Both the position numbers and the translations under genes were made by a program. The notes beneath the pieces were generated by a model that saw only the letters and a program-made list of their open reading frames with translations, ran no database searches and was not told the DNA's origin. Below are positions 24,902 through 33,440 of a stretch of DNA of 38,411 nt, in pieces (position 1 is the stretch's first letter; every line of letters begins with the position of its first letter). Origin of the DNA: an uncultured Marivita sp. (GTDB lineage Bacteria > Pseudomonadota > Alphaproteobacteria > Rhodobacterales > Rhodobacteraceae). The DNA lies in NCBI GenBank assembly GCA_947503115.1, contig CANNCS010000027.1, forward strand, positions 1-38,411, given 5' to 3'.

Positions 24902-25717
24902 TCAATCGTCTTTTCCATTCCGGGCGCACCACTCGGCCCAGAGATCCGGACGTCGGGTGCGGGTCAGATCTTCTGATAGCGCACGCCGCCATTTAGCGAT
25001 TTCGCCGTGATGACCCGACATCAGAACCGGTGGAATCTCGAGATCACGCCACGCCGCAGGGCGGGTGTATTGTGGATGTTCCAGCAGTCCGTCGGAAAAG
25101 CTTTCCTCTTCGGTGGACGCTTCATTGCCGAGGACACCAGGCAAAAGGCGTACGGTCGAGTCGATCAAGGCCTGAGCCGCAATTTCCCCCCCGGTCAGAA
25201 CAAAGTCACCAAGGCTGACTTCGATCATGTTGTAATGGTCGATCACGCGTTGGTCCAAACCCTCGAAGCGGCCACAAATCAGTGTCATGCCCGGCCCTGC
25301 GGCAAGTCGCTGTGCCATAGCCTGTGTCATCGGTTTGCCACGCGGGCTGAGATAGATCAGCGGCGCACGCGGTTCCATACGTTGGCGCGCATGATCAATC
25401 GCCGATGCCATCACATCAGCCCGCAACACCATGCCCGCGCCGCCACCTGCCGGTGTGTCATCGACGTTACGGTGTTTGCCTTCGCCGAACTGCCGCAGTG
25501 GAATGGCCTCCAGTTGCCACAACCCGTCATGAAGCGCGCGACCGGTCAGGGACTGGCCCAATAGTCCTGGAAATGCGTCAGGCAAAAGGGTGATTACTTG
25601 CGCTTTCCACACGCGAGCCAATTCCGGCGATTCTGCCATTAGGTCGCGTGGAACCAATGTCGGTCGCATCGTCTTGCGACCATGAGATCTTTGCGAAGGG
25701 GATTTGGGCTCGTCCAT
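24902..25717 (-). CDS. trmD: tRNA (guanine37-N1)-methyltransferase
   Basis: TrmD methylates G37 next to the anticodon in tRNAs reading CNN codons, preventing +1 frameshifts. The SPOUT trefoil-knot core is visible in IYLSPRGKPMTQ, ICGRFEGLDQRVIDHY and EVSLGDFVLTGGEIAAQALID, with LLPGVLGNEASTEEESF carrying the flexible loop after it. The C-terminal tRNA-binding domain ends in WAEWCARNGKDD. A 35-residue N-terminal extension (SHGRKTMRPTLVPRDLM...) precedes the usual start region; such extensions are common in Rhodobacterales, so the ATG at 25717, with AAGG upstream, is accepted. It forms part of the ribosomal run. Confidence 0.96.
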   Translation of the reverse strand: MDEPKSPSQRSHGRKTMRPTLVPRDLMAESPELARVWKAQVITLLPDAFPGLLGQSLTGRALHDGLWQLEAIPLRQFGEGKHRNVDDTPAGGGAGMVLRADVMASAIDHARQRMEPRAPLIYLSPRGKPMTQAMAQRLAAGPGMTLICGRFEGLDQRVIDHYNMIEVSLGDFVLTGGEIAAQALIDSTVRLLPGVLGNEASTEEESFSDGLLEHPQYTRPAAWRDLEIPPVLMSGHHGEIAKWRRALSEDLTRTRRPDLWAEWCARNGKDD

Positions 25718-25777
25718 CTGCGTTGCCTTTCGGTGACGAGGATGGCTTTAGTTGCTTGCTGCCTAAAAGACCACAGG

Positions 25778-26326
25778 TCAGGCTGTTACGGGTGCGGCAA
25801 GGACATCTCGCATGGCGAGCATCGCATTCGGTGCCGCAAAATAGCGTGATAGTGCCCCGGCTTCGGCCGGGCTTGCGCGCATCAGGCGTTCAACGAGCCA
25901 AATCTCCCTGATTTGGTCATCGCTAAGGTGCGATAGCTCGACTGCGTCCCAACGCGCGAGAATTTGCGAGAGTACCATCGCAATCTGTTCGTCTTCTGTG
26001 ACGAAACCCGGCGTTTTTAGCGTGGGCGCCATAACCGTATGAAGCGCTGCGCGGATCGCCACAGGTTCGGGTGACATATCTTTGAGACTGTTGAGAGCGG
26101 ACGACACCAGAAGCGATGGATATGGCCGCTTTGCCAAACCCTGAGACAACGAATTCGGACCGACTTGAGGAAAGACAGCAATGGTTGCCGCCGCCAGACT
26201 GATAGCGCCAAAAACACCCAACACCATGAAGGCAAGCGAGACTGCAAATTCCTGCAACGTGATGGTCACCACACCCGGAGAGAGTGCGGCCATAACCAAC
26301 AACAATCGTCTTTTCACGCGATCCAC
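25778..26326 (-). CDS. Membrane-anchored protein of unknown function
   Basis: About 182 residues: one or two membrane helices at the N-terminus (VKRRLLLVMAALSPGV and SLAFMVLGVFGAISLAAATIAVF), then a soluble alpha-helical domain (EDEQIAMVLSQILARWDAVELSHLSDDQIREIWLVERLM). No family was recognised. The start is uncertain: GTG codons at 26326 and three codons later, or the TTG at 26347, are possible; GGAG is ten bases before the first GTG. It lies between trmD and a sulfotransferase-like gene on the same strand, an insertion in the ribosomal run. Confidence 0.65.
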   Translation of the reverse strand: MDRVKRRLLLVMAALSPGVVTITLQEFAVSLAFMVLGVFGAISLAAATIAVFPQVGPNSLSQGLAKRPYPSLLVSSALNSLKDMSPEPVAIRAALHTVMAPTLKTPGFVTEDEQIAMVLSQILARWDAVELSHLSDDQIREIWLVERLMRASPAEAGALSRYFAAPNAMLAMRDVLAAPVTA

Positions 26327-26434
26327 AGTGGACTGTCTCCAGAGCAACCACAGACACCTATCCGAACCGAGTGGCGGCTTGTTGCCTAAACTACGGCAAA
26401 TACGTGACCATATTGCGGTAGCATTGCGGCGGCG

Positions 26435-27235
26435 TCAGGGATCGAGTCGTCGGGCCATTTTACGCACCACGCGTTTGGCCTCTTGCACGTCCTTTTCCGG
26501 TAGCGCGCTTTTATTAAGAGCGAGGAACACGGCGTCGATGCCAAGATCGGGTTGCACGTTCTCTGGGGGCAAGACCCGCAAAGCTGAACGGTCGAGATCA
26601 GTCAGTTCCAGCAAGGTGAGTAGCGGATCAAGCGGCCCCAGCGGCAGGTCTGCGGCCTCTTCGAGTTGGAAAGAGGTTACACGGGCAGGTGCTATATCAA
26701 CCGCGATTTCTTCGAGGATATCGTCGAGGCTGCGAGCGGCGTCGAATTGACTGACATAGGTTTCGAAATCGTCGGTCAGGCGGGTGCTTCGGAGATTTTG
26801 CCACCATGTGCTTCGCAGCCAAGGCTCGGGCGACCGCGTCGAAAAATAGAACGTCACATCGGTGTCGGGGCCAAAGTGGCGGAAAGCTGCGTCGCTGAGA
26901 CACTTCATTACCAGTCCGGCACTGTCATAGCATTCCAGCCCATGCCGGCCGGGCATATGTCCAGACAGGTCTTCGGACGACATCAGGATCGGGCGAGGGT
27001 CGTCGCGGGCGACTTGGTCAAAGAATGCGACCGCGGCACGCGCGACGGTGGTCAACGTCCGCTTCTTCGGGTCGATTGAAAAGGCGCGTGCGCGTTCGGT
27101 TAGATCTTCAAAGGCCTCCTTTAGAAACACGCGGACATGTGGATCAAGTATCGCGGAATTCTCGCGCAGCATGGACTGGGCGCTTGTCGTTCCGGTTTTA
27201 TGAAAGCCCGCGTGAATGACGATCCGAGTCGTCAC
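26435..27235 (-). CDS. Sulfotransferase-fold protein
   Basis: A 266-residue protein whose N-terminus, [15 protein letters not shown], is the P-loop-like 5' phosphosulfate-binding motif that binds PAPS in sulfotransferases. The family's 3' phosphate-binding element is plausible around [18 protein letters not shown] (Arg and Ser after a beta strand). Such enzymes add sulfate to sugars, lipids or peptides; the acceptor is unknown. It overlaps the rimM stop by four bases (ATGA), so it is translated with rimM, which is odd for a sulfate-transfer enzyme and might point to a cell-surface or RNA-linked substrate. Confidence 0.82.
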   Translation of the reverse strand: MTTRIVIHAGFHKTGTTSAQSMLRENSAILDPHVRVFLKEAFEDLTERARAFSIDPKKRTLTTVARAAVAFFDQVARDDPRPILMSSEDLSGHMPGRHGLECYDSAGLVMKCLSDAAFRHFGPDTDVTFYFSTRSPEPWLRSTWWQNLRSTRLTDDFETYVSQFDAARSLDDILEEIAVDIAPARVTSFQLEEAADLPLGPLDPLLTLLELTDLDRSALRVLPPENVQPDLGIDAVFLALNKSALPEKDVQEAKRVVRKMARRLDP

Positions 27236-27756
27236 GAGAACAGGCCGTCGGGGGGATCGGCCACAATGCGGCCCTGTGTGAGATCGACGGTAGGTACCAC
27301 CGCTTTTGTGAAGGGCAACAACACTGTTTGTTTCTGGCCTGGGGCGCTTAGTTCAAGGAGGTCGTCGGAGCCATTGTTGATTACGCTCAGAACCTTACCA
27401 AGAGGCGCGCCGCCCGTGTCGGTCACTTCAAGGCCGATCAGGTCGGCGTGGTAGAACTCGTCATCAGGTAGCGATGGCAGCCTGTCGCGTGGCACATAAA
27501 GCTGAGTGCCGCGCAGGGCGTCGGCCTCTTCCTTGTTTGATACACCGGACAGGCGTGCCGACAGACCGTTCTTGATCTGTCGGGTGATCTTGACCGTAAA
27601 GCTACGGCTCCCGTCTTCGGTTTCCAGTGGCGTGTACCGGGCGATGTCCTCGGGGATCGAGGTAAAGCTTTTCAGACGTACTTCGCCCCTTACCCCGAAG
27701 GCCCCGGCAATTGCGCCAACGCAGACTTTTTCACTCACGGATGTGCTCCCGGTCAT
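27232..27756 (-). CDS. rimM: Ribosome maturation factor RimM
   Basis: RimM binds S19 and helps fold the head of the 30S subunit. The N-terminal beta-barrel domain reads [22 protein letters not shown], and the C-terminal PRC-barrel has [16 protein letters not shown] and the typical [12 protein letters not shown]...[10 protein letters not shown] ending. The length of 174 residues is normal. It lies in the rpsP-rimM-trmD order but separated from rpsP by the OmpV-like gene and from trmD by two guest genes. Confidence 0.96.
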   Translation of the reverse strand: MTGSTSVSEKVCVGAIAGAFGVRGEVRLKSFTSIPEDIARYTPLETEDGSRSFTVKITRQIKNGLSARLSGVSNKEEADALRGTQLYVPRDRLPSLPDDEFYHADLIGLEVTDTGGAPLGKVLSVINNGSDDLLELSAPGQKQTVLLPFTKAVVPTVDLTQGRIVADPPDGLFS

Positions 27757-27807
27757 TTCGACGGTCTGGATAGACCAGACTGCACTGCCGAAGCAATTGC
27801 CAGTCTG

Positions 27808-28629
27808 TCAGCCGCCGATACTGAACACGCGGGTCACGCCAAAGCGGACACCCCACTGTTCGTCGGACCCTTGTTCGACGATCGGGCTGTCTGCGGCGTC
27901 GTCGGTGAACTTTTCCCACGTGACCGCCCCCTCAAGACCCCAGAGATCGTTGATCTGGTAGCGCGCGCCGAACTCTACACCGGCTGAAACCATCCCGCCG
28001 TCGGGATCATATGCGGGCAGCGCCGCACTGGATTCGGCGTGGGTTATTCCGAAATAGGTGTCGCTGTAGGCGTCATCGCCGAAGAAGAGACGCGGACCCA
28101 CCGAAAGGCGCAAGCGGTCTGTAGGTCGCAGGATCGCGTCTGCTCCAACTTCACCAACCCAGCCTTCATGTCCTCCAAAGCCGCGGCGGACTTCGCCAAA
28201 CGCTGCGAAGTGCTCGGTGCCGTAACGCATGGACACACCCAATTCGACTGCTGCGTCGATATCATCAAGACCGGCAAGTTCGTCGAAATCGTCAGTTTTC
28301 CGTTCCTGAATGAACCGGAACGACCCACCAAAGGTCAAACCCATGCTGTCGGCCCACGGGTCCGAGTTGCCAAAGGTGCGCCCATTGCGCAGCGACAGGT
28401 AGTTGAACGAGAACCCAAGATCAGGACCAACTACATTCTCGTCAGAGCCGAAATATTCGGGCGATGTCGCCACGCCGCCGCGCCACGTGAACATCAATTG
28501 CGGTTTGGACGGTGTTTGAGCCGGTACCATCACGTCAGGTTGAGTTGCTGTCTGCGCGGGGCCGGCTGCATAGGCTGGCAGAGCAAGTCCAAGGGCGAGG
28601 CTGGAAACAGTGGCAAGACGTGCAAGCAT
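27808..28629 (-). CDS. MipA/OmpV-family outer-membrane protein
   Basis: A 273-residue beta-barrel outer-membrane protein of the MipA/OmpV family. A signal peptide (LARLATVSSLALGLALPAYA, cut before AGPAQ) is followed by a linker and alternating-strand sequence (GGVATSPEYFGSDENVVGPDLGFSF, SVGPRLFFGDDAYSDTYFGIT) ending in RFGVTRVFSIGG with a near-terminal Phe, usual for outer-membrane proteins. AGGAG lies nine bases before the ATG at 28629; the longer frame reaching 28683 is not needed. MipA was linked to murein synthesis in E. coli; here the role is unknown. It interrupts rpsP-rimM. Confidence 0.9.
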   Translation of the reverse strand: MLARLATVSSLALGLALPAYAAGPAQTATQPDVMVPAQTPSKPQLMFTWRGGVATSPEYFGSDENVVGPDLGFSFNYLSLRNGRTFGNSDPWADSMGLTFGGSFRFIQERKTDDFDELAGLDDIDAAVELGVSMRYGTEHFAAFGEVRRGFGGHEGWVGEVGADAILRPTDRLRLSVGPRLFFGDDAYSDTYFGITHAESSAALPAYDPDGGMVSAGVEFGARYQINDLWGLEGAVTWEKFTDDAADSPIVEQGSDEQWGVRFGVTRVFSIGG

Positions 28630-28812
28630 GGCGATTGGCTCCTGTAGGGCTGCATGCGGTTGTCTCTTCACATGGCGCGGCATGCGTGCAGCGTCAAGCG
28701 ATGCTCTACCGTATTACGCGAAATACCACGCCTCTCTTGCGCGCCTGTGGCACTCGCAACGCGGTCTGATTTGAAGGGGGGATAGGAAGTCCCTGCTACA
28801 AGCAGGTGGGGT

Positions 28813-28841
28813 GCAGATGACCGGGTGGGCCGGCCATCTGC
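28813..28841 (-). terminator. Stem-loop after rpsP, possible terminator
   Basis: GCAGATG and CATCTGC pair, and after one mismatch CCGG pairs with CCGG, leaving a five-base loop. It lies 15 bases downstream of the rpsP stop on the minus strand. There is no T-run, so it may instead stabilise the 3' end or attenuate reading into the OmpV-like gene. Confidence 0.45.
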
Positions 28842-28856
28842 GAAGGCAGTCCGCGA

Positions 28857-29246
28857 TTACTCTGCAGTTGCCTCTTCTGCGGCCGGAGCGGCAGCGGCTT
28901 CGGCAGCGTCTGCTGCTTTGGCGGCTTTTGCTTCGGCGCGTTCGGTCGCTGCTTTGCCCGGTACGGCTTTCTTCGGGTTGTTGCGCTCTTTCTTATCGAC
29001 AACGCCAGCGGCTTCGAGGAAGCGCGACACGCGGTCTGTGGTCTGGGCGCCTTGGCTCATCCAGTACTGGATGCGCTCAACGTCCATTTTCACGCGCTCT
29101 TCGCTGTCTTTCGGCAGGAGCGGGTTGTAGGTGCCCAGCTTTTCGATGAAGCGACCATCACGCGGCATGCGGCTGTCGGCGGCAACGATGCGGTAGAAGG
29201 GGCGCTTTTTGGAGCCGCCACGGGCGAGACGAATTTTGATAGCCAT
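28857..29246 (-). CDS. rpsP: 30S ribosomal protein S16
   Basis: S16 stabilises the 30S body and is needed for assembly. The first 80 residues are the standard domain: [41 protein letters not shown] and [24 protein letters not shown]. The remaining 45 residues form an Ala/Glu/Lys-rich tail ([13 protein letters not shown] at the end), a common extension in Rhodobacterales. The gene follows the chorismate mutase gene, 40 bases apart, on the same strand. Confidence 0.97.
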   Translation of the reverse strand: MAIKIRLARGGSKKRPFYRIVAADSRMPRDGRFIEKLGTYNPLLPKDSEERVKMDVERIQYWMSQGAQTTDRVSRFLEAAGVVDKKERNNPKKAVPGKAATERAEAKAAKAADAAEAAAAPAAEEATAE

Positions 29247-29286
29247 TTGGTATTCTCCTAAGGTTTTCGATCGACGGGATAGCCCG

Positions 29287-29595
29287 TCAGGATTGCTTTT
29301 GTTTGTGGTGCTGGATGACTTCCTGAATGATGAAGTTCAGGAATTTCTTGGCGAACTCAGGGTCAAGGTCTGCCTGGGTCGCAAGCTCTTCGAGCCGCGC
29401 GATCTGTTTTTCTTCGCGCGCGGGGTCTGAGGGCGGGAGGTCGTGCTGTGCCTTGAGCACACCGACGGCCTGTGTGTGTTTGAACCGTTCGGCCAGCGTG
29501 AACACGAGGATCGCGTCCAGACGGTCGATGCTTTCGCGGTGACCCTTGAGCAGCTCACCGGCACGGGTCACGAGATCAGTGTTAATGTCAGTCAA
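29287..29595 (-). CDS. Chorismate mutase, AroQ type
   Basis: Chorismate mutase converts chorismate to prephenate in phenylalanine/tyrosine synthesis. The 102-residue all-helical product has the AroQ pattern: an Arg-containing first helix with [20 protein letters not shown], the second motif [10 protein letters not shown] with the catalytic Lys, and the third helix [19 protein letters not shown] with the Glu/Gln pair. A TTG start at 29595 overlaps the previous gene by eight bases; the frame extends much further upstream but that part shadows the acetyltransferase gene. It sits between the acetyltransferases and rpsP, as in relatives. Confidence 0.92.
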   Translation of the reverse strand: MTDINTDLVTRAGELLKGHRESIDRLDAILVFTLAERFKHTQAVGVLKAQHDLPPSDPAREEKQIARLEELATQADLDPEFAKKFLNFIIQEVIQHHKQKQS

Positions 29596-30193
29596 TGGCC
29601 CAGCCTTTCGGTTTGAACAGAGGGTCTTGGTAGTGGGCGATTTCCATATCGATGCCGTGTGACAATTGCGAGCTACGCAACGCGTCAGGGCTGGGGTGAC
29701 GGTAGACCACGTCGCTGCCGTCAACAGTGGGCGCATCCTGGTCTTTTTTAGCGCCAAGGCGCTCGGCAAGACGGATGCTATCGAGGTTCTTGGGGTCAAG
29801 ATAACTGACAGCGGTGTCCCAGCCTTTTTCGTCGTAGAAATAGCGGCGCACACGATGAGTTGCTTCAAGTGCGAAGCCCTTACCAGCGCGATCGGGCCAG
29901 ATGATCCAAGCGATTTCACGCTCGGGCCATTTCGCCGGCGACCAGCCTCCGGCCATTCCGACTGTTTCGTCGGTGTCCTTAAGGTGCACCATCCACATAC
30001 CAAAGCCGCGGATTTCCCAATGGCCGATCTCGGCGGCGTAAAGCATCCACGCCTCGTAACCATTGAGCGGCCCTCCCATGAAACGGGATCGGTACGATGC
30101 AAAGGTCGCCTTGAAGTCGGGGTAATCCTCGGCCTTGGGGCTGCGCAGAGACAGGCGCTTGGTTTCGAGAACGGGGATGTCGCGGTGGCCCAT
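29588..30193 (-). CDS. RimJ/RimL-type GNAT acetyltransferase, copy 4 of 4
   Basis: A 201-residue GNAT protein of the Acetyltransf_3 group, to which the ribosomal-protein acetylases RimJ and RimL belong. It opens with VLETKRLSLRSPKAEDY, the coenzyme-A pyrophosphate loop is PDRAGKGFALEATHRVRR, and DPKNLDSIRLAERLGA is the motif B helix. The shared ending SDVVYRHP is followed here by a longer C-terminal tail (about 35 residues) than in the three paralogues. The start codon shares one base with the stop of copy 3. The substrate could be a protein N-terminus or a small molecule. Confidence 0.9.
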   Translation of the reverse strand: MGHRDIPVLETKRLSLRSPKAEDYPDFKATFASYRSRFMGGPLNGYEAWMLYAAEIGHWEIRGFGMWMVHLKDTDETVGMAGGWSPAKWPEREIAWIIWPDRAGKGFALEATHRVRRYFYDEKGWDTAVSYLDPKNLDSIRLAERLGAKKDQDAPTVDGSDVVYRHPSPDALRSSQLSHGIDMEIAHYQDPLFKPKGWAID

Positions 30194-30708
30194 CAGAGCA
30201 CCTCCGTCTTGGGGTGCCGATAAACAGTCGCTGTCTTATCCCGCAACGTGATGTCCGGCTCTCTGACCGCGCCCATGCGCAGCGCCAGCGCTTGCGAGCG
30301 CGTGTTGTCGGGCGCAATGAAACTGGGCAAAGCGTTGAGGTTCAAATGGTGTTTGGCAGCTTTACGCGCCGCCATAGCCGCTTCAAAGGCAATACCTTTG
30401 CCTTCGTGCTCGGCTGCGATGCCATAACCCAATTCCGGCTCCGGCCAGTCATATGGATGGAAAATGCCGGCAAAGCCGATGGCGGTTTCGTCGTCTTTAA
30501 GCGTTACAAACCACAGGCCGTAGCCACGTAGGGCCCAGCTGCCAGCAGCTGAAGTGATCATGCCTTCGACTTCACGCGGTCCAAGCGGTCCACCGTTCCA
30601 TTTGCTGCGCGGTTCGGCGAAATAAGCGCAAAAGGCCGGGTGATCTGACAGGCGTGGCGCGCGCAGGATCAGGCGGTCGGTTTCGATCACGGGGACATCA
30701 AGCGTCAT
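30193..30708 (-). CDS. RimJ/RimL-type GNAT acetyltransferase, copy 3 of 4
   Basis: A 171-residue GNAT protein, paralogous to its neighbours. Its marks are VIETDRLILRAPRLSDH at the start, EPELGYGIAAEHEGKGIAFEAAM with the acyl-CoA loop, PDNTRSQALALRMGA and the TVYRHP ending. It overlaps copy 2 by four bases and copy 4 by one, so the four are coupled in translation. Confidence 0.9.
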   Translation of the reverse strand: MTLDVPVIETDRLILRAPRLSDHPAFCAYFAEPRSKWNGGPLGPREVEGMITSAAGSWALRGYGLWFVTLKDDETAIGFAGIFHPYDWPEPELGYGIAAEHEGKGIAFEAAMAARKAAKHHLNLNALPSFIAPDNTRSQALALRMGAVREPDITLRDKTATVYRHPKTEVL

Positions 30709-31232
30709 GCCAGCGCCTCCGGTCCCGGATGGCGATAGAGCATGTCTTCGCCCATGTTCGGGTTGTGGTAGGTGCGCTCGTAGGTGGCGCCCATGCGTTC
30801 AGCGAGACGGATGGACCGGGTGTTGCCCGGCACGATGTTCGACGTCAGCGTGGTGAAGCCAAGGTCGTTATAGGCCCATTCGCGGGCGCGGGTTGCGGCC
30901 TCAAAGGCGATTCCTTTGCCTTCGAACCCGTCGAACACGACCCAGCCCACTTCGGGTTCGGGCCAACCGTCGGGATTCCATATGCCGGTGATACCCGCCG
31001 GTTCGCCGGTGGCTTTGTCTTGAATCGTGAAATAGCCATAGCCGTGCCAGTGCCAGTGGCCGACGTTCAGGGTGAACCAACGCCACGCGTCAGAGCGATG
31101 GGCGTATCCGCCAAATCCATGGGAACGACCCTCGTCCATCAGAAAGGCGATCATCGCTTCGGCGTCGGCTTTTTCAGGGCCGCGCAAAATCAGGCGATCG
31201 GTTTCAAGCGAAGGCGCGTTGGTGAGGCTCAT
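30705..31232 (-). CDS. RimJ/RimL-type GNAT acetyltransferase, copy 2 of 4
   Basis: A 175-residue GNAT protein with SLETDRLILRGPEKADAEAM, the acyl-CoA loop in FDGFEGKGIAFEAATRAREW, and PGNTRSIRLAERMGA followed by MLYRHP. Its central strand region is unusually rich in Trp and His (WRWFTLNVGHWHWHGYGYF), a part near the acceptor pocket, so this paralogue may use a different substrate. It overlaps copies 1 and 3 by four bases each. Confidence 0.9.
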   Translation of the reverse strand: MSLTNAPSLETDRLILRGPEKADAEAMIAFLMDEGRSHGFGGYAHRSDAWRWFTLNVGHWHWHGYGYFTIQDKATGEPAGITGIWNPDGWPEPEVGWVVFDGFEGKGIAFEAATRAREWAYNDLGFTTLTSNIVPGNTRSIRLAERMGATYERTYHNPNMGEDMLYRHPGPEALA

Positions 31233-31765
31233 GCGTAAGCCTCCGGGCTTCCGTCGCTGTCCGGGCTGTGGCGGTAGACGATGGTTTCTTCCGGTGTTTC
31301 GCCTTCCGGCAATGGTGCGTCCGTGTCATGCAGCGCGCCCAGCCGTTCCGCGAGTGCGATGGATCGCGAATTGGCGGGGTCGATATAGGACACAAGGGTT
31401 TTGATACCTTGGTCCCACGCCCAGAGCATCGCGCCCATGGCCGCCTCGAACGCATAGCCCTTGCCTTCGGCCTGCTCGAGCAGCGTCCAGCCTAATTCGA
31501 TCTCTGGAAAGTGCGGGGGTTTGAGCAAACCGACCTGACCGATGAATTCGCCCTCGGTCGTCTCAATACCCCACGCGCCGTGGCCCATCAGGTCCCACAT
31601 GGCAACTTCAGACGCCATCCACCGCCACGCCTGCTTGCGCGGGATCGGGCCGCCCATATGCACAGCTCGATCCGTCTCGAACAGATCGCACAACTGTTCG
31701 AGATCGGCCGACGTGTGACCGCGCAGGCGCAGACGCGCCGTGTTTATGATCGGGGCGGTCGTCAC
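31229..31765 (-). CDS. RimJ/RimL-type GNAT acetyltransferase, copy 1 of 4
   Basis: A 178-residue GNAT protein directly after ffh. It has IINTARLRLRGHTSADLEQL, the CoA loop LLEQAEGKGYAFEAAMGA, and DPANSRSIALAERLGA with the ending IVYRHS. The GTG start at 31765 touches the ffh stop codon without a gap, implying coupled translation with SRP54. Its substrates are not known. Confidence 0.9.
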   Translation of the reverse strand: MTTAPIINTARLRLRGHTSADLEQLCDLFETDRAVHMGGPIPRKQAWRWMASEVAMWDLMGHGAWGIETTEGEFIGQVGLLKPPHFPEIELGWTLLEQAEGKGYAFEAAMGAMLWAWDQGIKTLVSYIDPANSRSIALAERLGALHDTDAPLPEGETPEETIVYRHSPDSDGSPEAYA

Positions 31766-33268
31766 TTACTTCTTCTTGCCGAAACCGCTCAGGCCCGGTG
31801 GCAAACCACCCATGCCGCCCATGCCGGGCAACCCGCCTTTGCCACCCATCGCCTTGGCCGCCTGTTCCAGAGCCTTCGGGTCCATCTGGCCCATCATCTC
31901 TTCCGGGCTGCCGCCGCCCTTGCCCATCATACCTTTCATGGCCTGTTTCAGCATGCCGCCTTTGCCCATCTTGCCCATCTTCTTCATCATGTCGCCCATC
32001 TGGCGCTGCATCTTGAGAAGCTTGTTAAGCTCGGACACTTCCATGCCCGCACCTTTGGCGATGCGTTTCTTGCGGCTGGCCTGTAGGAGCTGCGGGTTGG
32101 CGCGTTCCTTTTTGGTCATGGAGTTGATCAGCGCGATCTGCTGACGCAACATGCGGTCGTCGATACCTGCGCCATCCATTTGCTTTTGCATCTTCTGGGC
32201 GCCGGGCATCATGGCCAGCATGCCTTCCATGCCGCCCATCTTCATCATCTGTTCCAGCTGCATCTTAAGGTCGTTCATGTTGAACATCCCCTTTTGGAAG
32301 CGCTTCATCATCCGCTCGGCCTGTTCGACCTCGAGCGTCTGCTGCGCCTTTTCCACAAGGGCCACGATATCGCCCATGCCAAGGATGCGGCCCGCGATCC
32401 GGTCCGGCTCGAAGGTTTCGAGCGCGTCCATCTTTTCGCCAAGGCCAACGAAGCGGATCGGCTTGCCAGTCACTGCGCGCATCGACAGCGCGGCACCGCC
32501 GCGTCCGTCACCATCCATCCGGGTCAGGACCACACCGGTGATGCCGATGCGTTCGTCAAAATTCTCTGCGGTGTGCACGGCATCTTGGCCGGTCAGGCCG
32601 TCGACAACCAGCAGCGTCTCACGCGGGTTGGCGACATCGCGCACCGCTTCAACCTGTGCCATCAATTCTTCGTCGATGGAGAGACGGCCCGCAGTGTCAA
32701 GCATGTAAACGTCATAGCCACCAAGACTTGCCTGTGTCTTGGCGCGCTTGGCGATAGCGACAGGGTCTTCGCCTTTGATAATGGGCAGAGTGTCGACACC
32801 GATCTGGTTGCCGAGGATCTGCAACTGCTCCATCGCCGCTGGGCGGTTCACGTCGAGCGACGCCATCAGCACGCGCTTGCCCTCACGCTCTTTCAGGCGT
32901 TTGGCGATCTTGGCTGTGGTGGTGGTCTTACCGCCACCCTGCAAACCGACCATCAGGATGGGTGCAGGCGGATTGTCGATCTTTAGCGCGCTGGGGTCTT
33001 CGTCGCCTGTCAGGACGTGCTTGAGTTCGTCATGGACGATCTTAACGACTTGTTGGCCGGGCGTGATCGATTTGGTGACCGCTTGACCCGTTGCTTTTTC
33101 CTGCACCGCCTTAATGAAGTCGCGAGCGACTGGCAGCGAAACGTCGGCTTCGAGCAGGGCAACGCGGACTTCGCGCAACGCGGTCTTGACGTCATCCTCG
33201 GACAACGCGCCCTGTTTGGTGAGCCGATCAAAGACGCCTGATAGGCGGTCGGACAGATTTTCAAACAT
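31766..33268 (-). CDS. ffh: Signal recognition particle protein Ffh
   Basis: Ffh is the SRP54 GTPase that binds signal sequences and SRP RNA and targets ribosomes to FtsY at the inner membrane. The N domain (MFENLSDRLSGVFDRLTKQGALSEDD) is followed by the G domain with G1 GLQGGGKTTTTAK (108-120), DVNRPAAMEQL, DTAGRL and TRMDGDGRGGAALS, and a Met-rich M domain (about 330-500; ending PGMGGMGGLPPGLSGFGKKK). The ATG at 33268 has AAAGGAGG nine bases upstream; the frame extends 21 codons further but lacks a better start. No SRP RNA gene was found in the window. Confidence 0.97.
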   Translation of the reverse strand: MFENLSDRLSGVFDRLTKQGALSEDDVKTALREVRVALLEADVSLPVARDFIKAVQEKATGQAVTKSITPGQQVVKIVHDELKHVLTGDEDPSALKIDNPPAPILMVGLQGGGKTTTTAKIAKRLKEREGKRVLMASLDVNRPAAMEQLQILGNQIGVDTLPIIKGEDPVAIAKRAKTQASLGGYDVYMLDTAGRLSIDEELMAQVEAVRDVANPRETLLVVDGLTGQDAVHTAENFDERIGITGVVLTRMDGDGRGGAALSMRAVTGKPIRFVGLGEKMDALETFEPDRIAGRILGMGDIVALVEKAQQTLEVEQAERMMKRFQKGMFNMNDLKMQLEQMMKMGGMEGMLAMMPGAQKMQKQMDGAGIDDRMLRQQIALINSMTKKERANPQLLQASRKKRIAKGAGMEVSELNKLLKMQRQMGDMMKKMGKMGKGGMLKQAMKGMMGKGGGSPEEMMGQMDPKALEQAAKAMGGKGGLPGMGGMGGLPPGLSGFGKKK

Positions 33269-33339
33269 GGGCTCTCGCCTCCTTTGCCGCTGGTTTGGTC
33301 CTGATGTAAGGGCCAGCAGCGCATTTACCAAACGTCAAA

Positions 33340-33440
33340 CGCCCCCACGGGCGTAACACGCTGGTGGGGGGCGATCCCGGACTTAGTCCAAGGGACCGGA
33401 AAGTCAGACTTCCCGGAGTTGGGAGGCGTTTAGGGTAAAA
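33340..33440 (-). promoter_or_regulatory. Structured leader of ffh
   Basis: On the minus strand a possible promoter (TTGACT, then CTAAAC 17 bases later, about 33430-33455) would give a leader of about 160 bases before ffh. It contains three hairpins: GGAAGTC/GACTTTCC-like, GGAC-TAA-GTCC, and a strong GC stem at about 33339-33374 made of CGCCCCCAC and GTGGGGGGCG with an inner GCGT-AAC-ACGC. The leader has no open frame of note and lacks the conserved GGAAGGAAGCA of SRP RNA. It could be a cis-regulatory element controlling ffh and the genes behind it. No known motif was recognised. Confidence 0.45.

Noticed and set aside
32180-32986. 268-codon plus-strand frame opposite ffh
   Set aside because: Antisense to conserved Ffh motifs; no independent evidence of coding.
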